Positions 16,429-22,720 of a stretch of DNA of 39,303 nucleotides are shown here, piece by piece; position 1 is the first letter of the stretch, and every line of letters starts with the position of its first letter. Source of the DNA: an uncultured Lachnospiraceae bacterium (lineage in GTDB: Bacteria; Bacillota; Clostridia; Lachnospirales; Lachnospiraceae); contig CAJUDM010000035.1 in the NCBI GenBank assembly GCA_910584915.1, forward strand, positions 1-39,303, in the 5' to 3' direction. Under the pieces are notes generated by a model. It ran no database searches. It saw only the letters and a program-made list of their open reading frames with translations, and was not told the origin of the DNA. A program made the translations under genes and the position numbers.

Positions 16429-16457
16429 TTGACTTGTCCGCCTTCAAAGTATAAAAT
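16429..16457 (+). promoter_or_regulatory. Predicted mecA promoter
   Basis: TTGACT (16429-16434) and TAAAAT (16452-16457) with a 17-bp spacer, 22 bp before the mecA start. Confidence 0.55.
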
Positions 16458-16478
16458 TCCCGTAAGGATGTGATTATT

Positions 16479-17219
16479 ATGAAAATAGAAAAAGTAAATG
16501 ACCATCAGATACGTTGTACGCTGACCAGGGAAGACCTGCTCAGCAGAGAACTTAAAATAAGCGAACTTGCCTATGGAACCGACAAGGCAAAAGATCTGTT
16601 CCGGGATATGATGCAGCAGGCCGCCTGCGAGTTCGGATTCGAGGCGGAGGATATTCCTCTTATGATAGAGGCGATCCCCCTGAACGCCGAATGCATTGTA
16701 CTGATCGTTACCAAGGTGGAAGATCCTGAGGAACTCGATACCCGCTTCGCCCGTTTCGCCCCTTCCGTTGGAGAGGATGGGGATAATACCGAGGGCGACT
16801 ATTCCGAGATCACTGATGAGGTGATGGATCTGTTCGAACGGATCCATAAAAATGTTTCCTCCCGTGAGAACAGCGGCAGCGAAAAAAATAAATCAGCCGA
16901 AGCGGGATCCGGGAAAGAGGAAGAAGAGGTATACCGTGTCTTCGCTTTCTCTTCCATCAGCGAAGCGACAGCTCTTGCCCATATTTTTGGTCCGGAACTT
17001 GTCTGTGAAAACAGACTCTATAAAAACGAACAGAAAGGGCAGTACCTTCTGGTGGTAAACCAGCGGGCGCTCTCCGCTGAAGCTTTCGGAAAGGTCTGCA
17101 ATACCATTTCCGAATACGGTGCCACCACGAAAGCAATGCAGGCCGGCATCGCATATATGGATGAACATTTCGATTGTATCATATCGGAAAATGCACTGCA
17201 GAAACTCGCAGGGATCTGA
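16479..17219 (+). CDS. mecA: MecA-like adaptor protein of ClpC
   Basis: A 246-aa protein with MecA layout. The N-terminal substrate-binding domain begins MKIEKVNDHQIRCTLTREDL and includes LFRDMMQQAACEFGFE. An acidic, low-complexity linker (about residues 100-150) follows. The C-terminal ClpC-binding domain includes VYRVFAFSSISEATALA and ends near YGATTKAMQAGIAYMDEH. MecA hands proteins to ClpCP for degradation and acts in competence and sporulation control in Bacilli. The ATG at 16479 lies ten bases after AAGGA; the upstream GTG is too close to that site. It is a single-gene unit with its own promoter and terminator. Confidence 0.88.
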   Translation: MKIEKVNDHQIRCTLTREDLLSRELKISELAYGTDKAKDLFRDMMQQAACEFGFEAEDIPLMIEAIPLNAECIVLIVTKVEDPEELDTRFARFAPSVGEDGDNTEGDYSEITDEVMDLFERIHKNVSSRENSGSEKNKSAEAGSGKEEEEVYRVFAFSSISEATALAHIFGPELVCENRLYKNEQKGQYLLVVNQRALSAEAFGKVCNTISEYGATTKAMQAGIAYMDEHFDCIISENALQKLAGI

Positions 17220-17358
17220 TCCTCTGCAGCCGGATGCACAACAAACCGGGCAAATACCTCCACTGCAGGCAGCAGGGTATCCATTCCCGCGGCAGCTGTT
17301 GGGATATCCCCGCAAATGCAGCTGTCTGGCACATTGTCCACAGAAATAGAACAACAAT

Positions 17359-17390
17359 AAAAGCCGGGGGTTTTCGTCCCGGCTTTTTCT
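17359..17390 (+). terminator. Bidirectional intrinsic terminator
   Basis: AGCCGGG (about 17362-17368) pairs with CCCGGCT (17378-17384), with TTTTTCT after and AATAAAA before. It can end mecA on plus and the DUF1858 gene on minus. Confidence 0.8.
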
Positions 17391-17446
17391 ATATCGCATT
17401 TCCAATCACAGCTGATCCGGCTGTCCTGCATGGCGCCCGATCCGCG

Positions 17447-17638
17447 TTATGCCTGTCCGATCTTTGCCATCAGTTCATCAATGTTGATGCCATGTACCAT
17501 GGCTGCCTCCTCCAGAGACTCCCCCTGAGCGGAAGGACAGCCCAGACAGTGCATTCCCGCCTCCATCAAAACCGGTGCCACATCCGGGTTTGTCCGAAGA
17601 ATTTCTCCTATTGTCATTTCTTTGGTAATACCACTCAT
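17447..17638 (-). CDS. DUF1858 redox-disulfide domain protein
   Basis: A 63-aa single-domain protein with the DUF1858 pattern: MTIGEILRTNPDVAPVLMEAG, then MHCLGCPSAQGESLEEAA. The CxxC pair is Cys31 and Cys34. The family is found beside or fused to hybrid-cluster and other anaerobic redox proteins; its exact role is unknown. CAGGAGGATTACGAT precedes the start. It is divergent from pflB, with a hairpin element between, and may serve redox or metal handling in the same anaerobic context. Confidence 0.85.
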   Translation of the reverse strand: MSGITKEMTIGEILRTNPDVAPVLMEAGMHCLGCPSAQGESLEEAAMVHGINIDELMAKIGQA

Positions 17639-17654
17639 ATCGTAATCCTCCTGA

Positions 17655-17735
17655 TTTCAGTTCCGTATCTGCCGGACGGTACGCCTGTCATATAAAATCA
17701 AGCAGCCACTCTGTCCGGCAGATACTGTTCTATTT
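17655..17735 (-). repeat. Short relative of the hairpin repeat
   Basis: Outer arms GTATCTGCCGGAC (17665-17677) and GTCCGGCAGATAC (17713-17725) form a perfect 13-bp stem. The ends read TTTCAGTTCCG and CTGTTCT, close to the TTCCAGTTCCG and CTGTTTTCC ends of the units at 1-2555, and the arms resemble the GCATCTGC/GCAGATGC units. The interior is shorter (35 bp) and not clearly homologous. On the minus strand the element ends just before the DUF1858 ribosome site. No T-run follows, so it is not a normal terminator. Confidence 0.55.
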
Positions 17736-17868
17736 TATTCGAAAACATATACAGTATAATACTTTCCACTTTTGCCTGTAAATACCCATGCTTCTTTTAA
17801 TTTGTAAAAATTCCATAAAAAGTCTGTAAATAAGCATAATTTGTATAGAAAAAAGTACATCACCATCC

Positions 17869-17898
17869 TTGACTTCTCCGCACCGTTTACACTATAAT
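17869..17898 (+). promoter_or_regulatory. Predicted pflB promoter
   Basis: TTGACT (17869-17874) and TATAAT (17893-17898), 18-bp spacer, 69 bp before the pflB start. Two CTGTAAATA direct repeats lie upstream at 17776 and 17824, in an otherwise AT-rich region with no gene. Confidence 0.65.
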
Positions 17899-17967
17899 AG
17901 CGATATAGAATCTCTGATATCTATTCATTTATTCATTCAAATTTTATTTAAATAGGAGGCACACAAA

Positions 17968-20004
17968 ATGAGACCAGAATGGACAGGTTTTGTAGGCAAC
18001 AAATGGGATCACGAAGTAAATGTACGTGATTTTATCCAGAAGAACTATACCCCTTATGAGGGCGATGATTCTTTCCTGGCCGAGCCTACACAGAACACAA
18101 AAGACTTATGGGAAATGGTACTTGACCTTTCCAGAAAAGAGCGTGAGGCAGGCGGTGTACTGGATATGGACACCAAGGTTGTTTCCACTATCACATCTCA
18201 CGGCCCAGGCTATCTTGACAAGAGCAAGGAGACTATCGTAGGTTTCCAGACAGACGCTCCCTTCAAGAGATCCCTGCAGCCTTACGGCGGTATCCGTATG
18301 GCAGAGAAGGCCTGCGCAGATAACGGTTATGAAGTAGATCCCGAGATCTCCGAGTTCTTCTCCACACACAGAAAAACACATAACGCGGGCTGTTTTGACG
18401 CTTACAATCAGGAAATGAGAGCCTGCCGTTCCTCCCATATCATCACAGGCCTTCCCGATGCTTATGGCCGCGGCCGTATCATCGGTGACTACAGACGTGT
18501 AGCTCTGTACGGTATCGACAGACTGATCGAAGACAAGCAGGATCAGAAAAACTCTACAGGACGCGTGATGACGGATGACGTGATCCGCCTCCGTGAAGAG
18601 ATCTCCGAGCAGATCGTCGCTCTGAAGATGATGAAGGAAATGGCTGCTTCCTACGGCTGCGATATTTCCAAACCCGCTTCCAACGTACAGGAAGCTATCC
18701 AGGCTACTTACTTTGGTTATCTGTGTGCTGTCAAGGAGCAGAACGGTGCTGCTATGTCCCTTGGACGTACTTCCACATTCCTTGACTGCTACGCTGAGAG
18801 AGACTTAAAGAACGGCGTATTCACAGAAAGCCAGATTCAGGAATTCGTTGACCACTTTATTATGAAGCTGCGCTGCATCAAGTTCGCGCGTACTCCTGAG
18901 TACAACCAGATCTTCGCGGGCGATCCGGTATGGGTGACAGAGTCCCTCGGCGGTATGGGCGTTGATGGTCGTTCTCTTGTTACAAAGATGAGCTTCCGTT
19001 TCCTGCACACTCTGGAAAATCTGGGTGCTTCACCTGAACCCAACCTGACAGTTCTGTGGTCCACAAGACTTCCTGAGAACTGGAAGAGATACTGTGCTAA
19101 GATGTCCATCCAGACTTCTTCCATCCAGTATGAGAACGATGATCTGATGAGAGTGACTCACGGCGACGACTATGGTATTGCATGCTGCGTATCCTCCATG
19201 GTCATCGGTAAGGAAATGCAGTTCTTCGGTGCTCGTGCAAACCTCGCAAAATGTCTGCTGTATGCGTTGAACGGCGGTGTTGACGAAGTAACCAAGAAAC
19301 AGGTTGGTCCTAAATATCGTCCTGTAACAGGCGATGTTCTGGATTACGATGATGTTGTGGACAAATTCATGGATATGATGGAATGGCAGGCAGATGTTTA
19401 TGTAAACACCCTGAATATCATCCACTATATGCACGACAAATACTGCTATGAGAGAGCTGAGATGGCTCTGCACGACAGAGATGTGAAACGTTATTTTGCA
19501 ACAGGTGTTGCCGGTCTGTCTATCGTGGCTGACTCTCTTTCCGCTATCAAATATGCGAAGGTTGAAGTAGTTCGTGACGACGACGGCGTGATCGTGGACT
19601 TCAAGACGACAGGCGACTTCCCGAAATACGGCAACGATGATGACCGTGTTGACAGCATCGCTCAGGAAGTGGTTCACAGATTCATGACAGCAATCAGAAG
19701 ACACCACACCTACAGAAACGGTATTCCCACTACTTCCATCCTTACCATCACTTCCAACGTGACTTATGGTAAAGCTACAGGCAACACACCTGATGGACGT
19801 AAGAAAGGCCAGCCGTTCGCTCCTGGTGCTAACCCGATGCACGGCCGTGATACCCACGGTGCAGTTGCTTCCCTTTCTTCCGTATCCAAACTGCCGTTCA
19901 AAGATGCTCAGGATGGTATCTCCAATACCTTCACGATCATCCCCGGCGCGCTCGGCAAGGAAGACAAGGTATTCTCAGGCGACATTGAGCTTGAATTAAA
20001 GTAA
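17968..20004 (+). CDS. pflB: Pyruvate formate-lyase catalytic subunit lacking the glycyl-radical domain (split PFL)
   Basis: A 678-aa protein homologous to pyruvate formate-lyase, which converts pyruvate and CoA to acetyl-CoA and formate. The N-terminus (MRPEWTGFVGNKWDHEVNVR) and active-site Cys406-Cys407 (YGIACCVSSM, equal to Cys418-Cys419 of E. coli PflB) are intact. The protein stops after DAQDGISNTFTIIPGALGKED plus a short tail ending DIELELK, exactly where one-piece PFLs (about 740-760 aa) continue into the C-terminal glycyl-radical domain. The radical loop RVSGYA is absent and is found in a separate gene at 20387. The core sequence is well preserved, so the split is not decay. AATAGGAGGC precedes the start. 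It needs the downstream small proteins and PflA for activity; this is inferred. Confidence 0.93.
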   Translation: MRPEWTGFVGNKWDHEVNVRDFIQKNYTPYEGDDSFLAEPTQNTKDLWEMVLDLSRKEREAGGVLDMDTKVVSTITSHGPGYLDKSKETIVGFQTDAPFKRSLQPYGGIRMAEKACADNGYEVDPEISEFFSTHRKTHNAGCFDAYNQEMRACRSSHIITGLPDAYGRGRIIGDYRRVALYGIDRLIEDKQDQKNSTGRVMTDDVIRLREEISEQIVALKMMKEMAASYGCDISKPASNVQEAIQATYFGYLCAVKEQNGAAMSLGRTSTFLDCYAERDLKNGVFTESQIQEFVDHFIMKLRCIKFARTPEYNQIFAGDPVWVTESLGGMGVDGRSLVTKMSFRFLHTLENLGASPEPNLTVLWSTRLPENWKRYCAKMSIQTSSIQYENDDLMRVTHGDDYGIACCVSSMVIGKEMQFFGARANLAKCLLYALNGGVDEVTKKQVGPKYRPVTGDVLDYDDVVDKFMDMMEWQADVYVNTLNIIHYMHDKYCYERAEMALHDRDVKRYFATGVAGLSIVADSLSAIKYAKVEVVRDDDGVIVDFKTTGDFPKYGNDDDRVDSIAQEVVHRFMTAIRRHHTYRNGIPTTSILTITSNVTYGKATGNTPDGRKKGQPFAPGANPMHGRDTHGAVASLSSVSKLPFKDAQDGISNTFTIIPGALGKEDKVFSGDIELELK

Positions 20005-20135
20005 ATCAGGTCATATCCAGGCGCCTCTATGTCGCCTTGGATATATGAACTTGAACTGAAATAACCAACGCAATAAAATCAGCAGCGGCCTGCCGGTTTA
20101 TCCGACAGAGCAGCTGCGGAACTGGAGTAAAACAA
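20005..20135 (+). other. Hairpin and duplicated coding end after pflB
   Basis: Directly after the TAA, ATATCCAGGCG and CGCCTTGGATAT (20013-20045) form an 11-bp stem with one bulge and a short loop. At 20047-20064 follows GAACTTGAACTGAAATAA, which encodes ELELK-stop in frame with pflB and repeats the last six codons of the gene (GAGCTTGAATTAAAGTAA) with synonymous changes only. No T-run is present. Near 20118 CTGCGGAACTGGAG resembles the end of the hairpin repeat family and supplies the ribosome site of the 71-aa gene. Confidence 0.75.
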
Positions 20136-20351
20136 ATGGATGATAAGGCTTTGATCGATGATCTTGTAAAAATGCTGGATTCCGGGATGGCAGATGGTGT
20201 CGGCCATGTAAACATCGATTACGATGAGAACAATGAACAGGATAAATCTGTTCAGACCATGGGATGCACCGACTGTTCCAGAACTCCGCTTGCATGCAGT
20301 GTTCCGACACTGGAGCAGGGACTGGACGATTACTCAGGTTCCGGTATATAA
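20136..20351 (+). CDS. 71-aa protein resembling the front half of the glycyl-radical domain, with Cys-rich tail
   Basis: A 71-aa protein between the PFL core and the glycyl-radical gene, with GGAG eight bases upstream. Residues 7-27 (IDDLVKMLDSGMADGVGHVN) line up with residues 9-28 of the downstream protein (VDNLVSLLDGYATKGGHHLN): the same helix, the same Gly-His turn and the same following strand. Instead of the conserved RVSGYA radical loop it has TMGCTDCSRTPLAC with Cys44, Cys47 and Cys54, then an acidic Gly/Ser tail. It is probably a diverged duplicate of the domain start. Possible roles are a structural filler of the split enzyme, a metal or redox sensor, or a competitor of the radical subunit. 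No function is known to me. Confidence 0.8.
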   Translation: MDDKALIDDLVKMLDSGMADGVGHVNIDYDENNEQDKSVQTMGCTDCSRTPLACSVPTLEQGLDDYSGSGI

Positions 20352-20386
20352 TCTATAAAAACGTAAATACTATGGAGGTAAAAACA

Positions 20387-20632
20387 ATGGCAGCATCAAA
20401 CGCAGTCCAGGTTGATAACCTGGTATCCTTACTGGATGGCTATGCAACAAAAGGCGGTCATCATTTAAATGTTAATGTATTAAACAGAGATATGTTACTG
20501 GACGCTCAGAAGCATCCTGAGAACTATCCTCAGCTGACGATTCGTGTTTCCGGTTACGCTGTGAACTTCATCAAGCTGACACCTGAACAGCAGGCTGACG
20601 TTATCTCCCGTACATTCCATGAAGCTATCTGA
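20387..20632 (+). CDS. Stand-alone glycyl-radical subunit of split PFL (GrcA-like)
   Basis: An 81-aa protein that is the C-terminal glycyl-radical domain of PFL. It contains VDNLVSLLDGY, GGHHLNVNVLNRDML, HPENYPQLTIRVSGYAV and ends LTPEQQADVISRTFHEAI. Gly56 in RVSGYA corresponds to Gly734 of E. coli PflB, the site that PflA converts to a radical. Free proteins of this type (GrcA/YfiD) rescue oxygen-cut PFL in E. coli, but here the partner gene has no such domain, so this protein should be an obligate subunit. TGGAGG lies eight bases before the ATG; an upstream frame start at 20264 overlaps the 71-aa gene and lacks homology. Confidence 0.92.
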   Translation: MAASNAVQVDNLVSLLDGYATKGGHHLNVNVLNRDMLLDAQKHPENYPQLTIRVSGYAVNFIKLTPEQQADVISRTFHEAI

Positions 20633-20663
20633 GTAGACATTCTTCAGGAAATACATGAATACA

Positions 20664-20700
20664 ATTCCCCTGAGGCATAAGCATCAGGGGAATTTTAAAA
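20664..20700 (+). terminator. Hairpin between glycyl-radical gene and pflA
   Basis: AATTCCCCTGA (20664-20674) pairs with TCAGGGGAATT (20685-20695), followed by TTAAAA. The weak T-run suggests partial termination, giving less activase than enzyme, or an RNA-stability hairpin. Confidence 0.6.
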
Positions 20701-20745
20701 AGCGAAAAGGGCGGACAACACTCGCCGAAAAGGAGTTTTCTCTCT

Positions 20746-21510
20746 ATGAAAGGACGTATACATTCACTTGAAAGTTTTGGCACTGTAGACGGCCCCGGCA
20801 CCAGATTTGTAGTATTTGTGCAGGGCTGCCCGATGCGTTGTGCCTATTGCCACAACCCCGACACTTGGCCTATGGACGGCGGAACGATGATGGAGCCGGA
20901 AGAGATCATCGAACAGTTTGAAAAAAACCGGCCCTTCTATAAGGAAGGCGGCCTGACCGTCACGGGCGGCGAACCTTTGATGCAGGTTGATTTTCTGATC
21001 GATCTGTTTACGCTGGCAAAGGAGCACGGTATCCACACCTGTATCGACAGTTCCGGTATCGCGTATAAAGAAAACAATACTGCCTTTATTCAAAAGCTGG
21101 ATAAACTCATGCCGTTGACCGATCTTGTTATGCTGGATATCAAGCACATTGATCCGGAAAAGCACAAGGAACTGACCAGCCAGCCCAATGATGGCATTCT
21201 CGCCTTCGCGAAATACCTGGATGAGAAGCAGGTTCCCGTATGGATACGCCATGTCATAGTACCGGGGCTTACAGATGACGAAAAATATCTGTATCAGCTT
21301 GGATATTTTATCGGCCATCTTTCCAATTTAAAGGCACTGGATGCTCTGCCCTATCATACAATGGGGGAGAAAAAATATGAGAGCCTTGGCATGGAATATA
21401 AGCTGCACGGTGTTCCCGCTATGGATCAGAAAACTCTTCTTGTCAAAAAACAGGCTATTCTGGACGGCGTGAAGGCAGCAAGAAAAGAAATGGCGGCTTC
21501 CGGAAACTGA
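20746..21510 (+). CDS. pflA: Pyruvate formate-lyase activating enzyme
   Basis: A 254-aa radical-SAM enzyme that installs the glycyl radical. It begins MKGRIHSLESFGTVDGPGTR and has the CxxxCxxC cluster motif at Cys28, Cys32 and Cys35 (GCPMRCAYCHNPDTW). LTVTGGEPLMQ and DIKHIDPEKHKEL are typical of PflA. Length matches the family (about 245 aa). AAGGAG lies ten bases upstream. It lies 113 bp after the glycyl-radical gene and should act on Gly56 of that separate protein once it is docked on the PFL core. Confidence 0.95.
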   Translation: MKGRIHSLESFGTVDGPGTRFVVFVQGCPMRCAYCHNPDTWPMDGGTMMEPEEIIEQFEKNRPFYKEGGLTVTGGEPLMQVDFLIDLFTLAKEHGIHTCIDSSGIAYKENNTAFIQKLDKLMPLTDLVMLDIKHIDPEKHKELTSQPNDGILAFAKYLDEKQVPVWIRHVIVPGLTDDEKYLYQLGYFIGHLSNLKALDALPYHTMGEKKYESLGMEYKLHGVPAMDQKTLLVKKQAILDGVKAARKEMAASGN

Positions 21511-21643
21511 AAATTTTTCCTGTTGTTTTCGTGCTTTTGGGCTTGTATATCTCATAAGATTATATTAAAATAAAAAAGGTTGATGGATGCGTCCTGTGCG
21601 CCGCATCCTCACATATATTTTATACATAAGGAGGAATTATCTC

Positions 21644-21814
21644 ATGGCATTTGTAATTAATGATGGTTGTATAGGATGCGGTTCATGCGCAGGTAACTGC
21701 CCTGTTGGCGCTATCTCTGAGAATGGCGGTCAGTTCGTCATCGATGAGAGCGTTTGTATTTCCTGTGGCGCGTGCGCAGGCGGCTGCCCTGTAGGCGTTA
21801 TTTCCGAAGCTTAA
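21644..21814 (+). CDS. 2[4Fe-4S] ferredoxin
   Basis: A 56-aa clostridial-type ferredoxin with two CxxCxxCxxxCP motifs (CIGCGSCAGNCP and CISCGACAGGCP). It carries low-potential electrons. AAGGAGGAATTATCTC precedes the ATG; the longer frame from 21587 is not needed. It may supply electrons for radical-SAM activation by PflA, which would fit its place behind pflA, though it is also a general carrier. It ends at a strong terminator. Confidence 0.92.
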   Translation: MAFVINDGCIGCGSCAGNCPVGAISENGGQFVIDESVCISCGACAGGCPVGVISEA

Positions 21815-21836
21815 AACATGCTCTTTGGAAATCCGG

Positions 21837-21889
21837 CAGATGCTGCAGAGAAAGGTCAGAGCCCTTCGACAATGCAGCATCTGTTTTTT
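21837..21889 (+). terminator. Intrinsic terminator of the ferredoxin gene
   Basis: CAGATGCTGCA (21837-21847) pairs with TGCAGCATCTG (21873-21883) and is followed by TTTTTT. Confidence 0.88.
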
Positions 21890-21908
21890 GTATGTACGGC
21901 TTATATAG

Positions 21909-22568
21909 TCATTCTTTTTTATGCTTTTTAAAAAGTTTTATCCGCTCCTTCTTTTCCTCTTTTTTTCGGCTGCTTCTGCCGCGCAGCAGTGCGTCCAGCT
22001 GCTTATAATGTTCCTCCTCCAGCATCAGCTGTCTGTTTTCCCTCTGTTCCTCCCGCTCCTCCTGCATCCTGAACTGATAATCCAATTCCTTTGTCAGTGT
22101 CTCCGAGAGCTCCTCATAAAACTTCTCATTGCTCTCCCGCACCGCCTCCGCTATCAGCCGCTTCATCAGGTATTCCAGGCGTTTTACCTTTTCATCCGCC
22201 TCACGCCCGGGCAGTGCTTCCGTCTGGGCTGCAGGCACTGCCTTTATCTGTGTACCCTCCGCCGGTCCAAAAAATGTTCCCTGCTCAATGCGCTGCATAT
22301 CCTCTCTGGTAAGCCCCTCCGCATCTGGCAGCCTTGTCAGTTTTCCGTTTCTCAGGATCATTCTGATCGCTTTCAGCTGAAGGCCCTGTTCTTTCAGTTT
22401 TTTGATCTCTCTGAATTCCATAATATCTTCCTCTGTATAGTACCTGTGTCCCAGTTCGTTCCTCTTGACCGGAAGTTTTAACTCGTCCTCCCAGTAGCGC
22501 AGCACATGGCTCTCCACTTCCACTTTTTTAGAAGCGTCTGAAATGAGATAAATCTTTTCTTTCTCCAT
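21909..22568 (-). CDS. MerR-type helix-turn-helix protein with coiled coil
   Basis: A 219-aa protein. Residues 5-70 form a MerR-like winged helix (YLISDASKKVEVESHVLRYW, then GHRYYTEEDIMEFREIKKL). A linker (75-120), a long charged coiled coil (about 125-195) and a very basic tail (SRKKEEKKERIKLFKKHKKE) follow. It lacks a ligand domain of classical MerR regulators. The layout, HTH plus coiled coil plus basic end, recalls chromosome-anchoring RacA, but no direct homology is claimed. AGCAGGAGGATTTCT precedes the start. It lies downstream of dnaB with a terminator in the gap. Confidence 0.8.
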   Translation of the reverse strand: MEKEKIYLISDASKKVEVESHVLRYWEDELKLPVKRNELGHRYYTEEDIMEFREIKKLKEQGLQLKAIRMILRNGKLTRLPDAEGLTREDMQRIEQGTFFGPAEGTQIKAVPAAQTEALPGREADEKVKRLEYLMKRLIAEAVRESNEKFYEELSETLTKELDYQFRMQEEREEQRENRQLMLEEEHYKQLDALLRGRSSRKKEEKKERIKLFKKHKKE

Positions 22569-22587
22569 AGAAATCCTCCTGCTTGAA

Positions 22588-22624
22588 TAAAAAAAGGGTT
22601 GGCTGATAAAGCCAATCCTCTTTT
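22588..22624 (-). terminator. Intrinsic terminator after dnaB
   Basis: On minus GGATTGGCT (22610-22618) pairs with AGCCAACCC (22596-22604), then TTTTTTT. It separates the dnaB operon from the MerR-like gene. Confidence 0.85.
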
Positions 22625-22720
22625 GTATGTTTTGTATTTGATATACGGCAGTCCTGCCCTCACACCAAACCGCCCTGCCGGCGTCACTGTCCGGCAATCA
22701 TAACTCTTTACTTTTCTCTC

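Noticed and set aside
16893..17431. Cys-rich minus-strand frames over and after mecA
   Set aside because: Cys content comes from chance translation; no start site, and mecA is clear on plus.
19030..19857. 275-aa open frame antisense to pflB
   Set aside because: Shadow of a highly biased coding gene; no ribosome site or family features.
20264..20386. Longer start for the glycyl-radical protein (122 aa)
   Set aside because: The extension overlaps the 71-aa gene out of frame, has no homology, and the strong ribosome site is at 20374-20379.
17968..20632. Treating the PFL split as a simple frameshift pseudogene
   Set aside because: The core frame is intact to its stop, the glycyl domain has its own start and good ribosome site, an extra gene lies between, and all key residues are kept.
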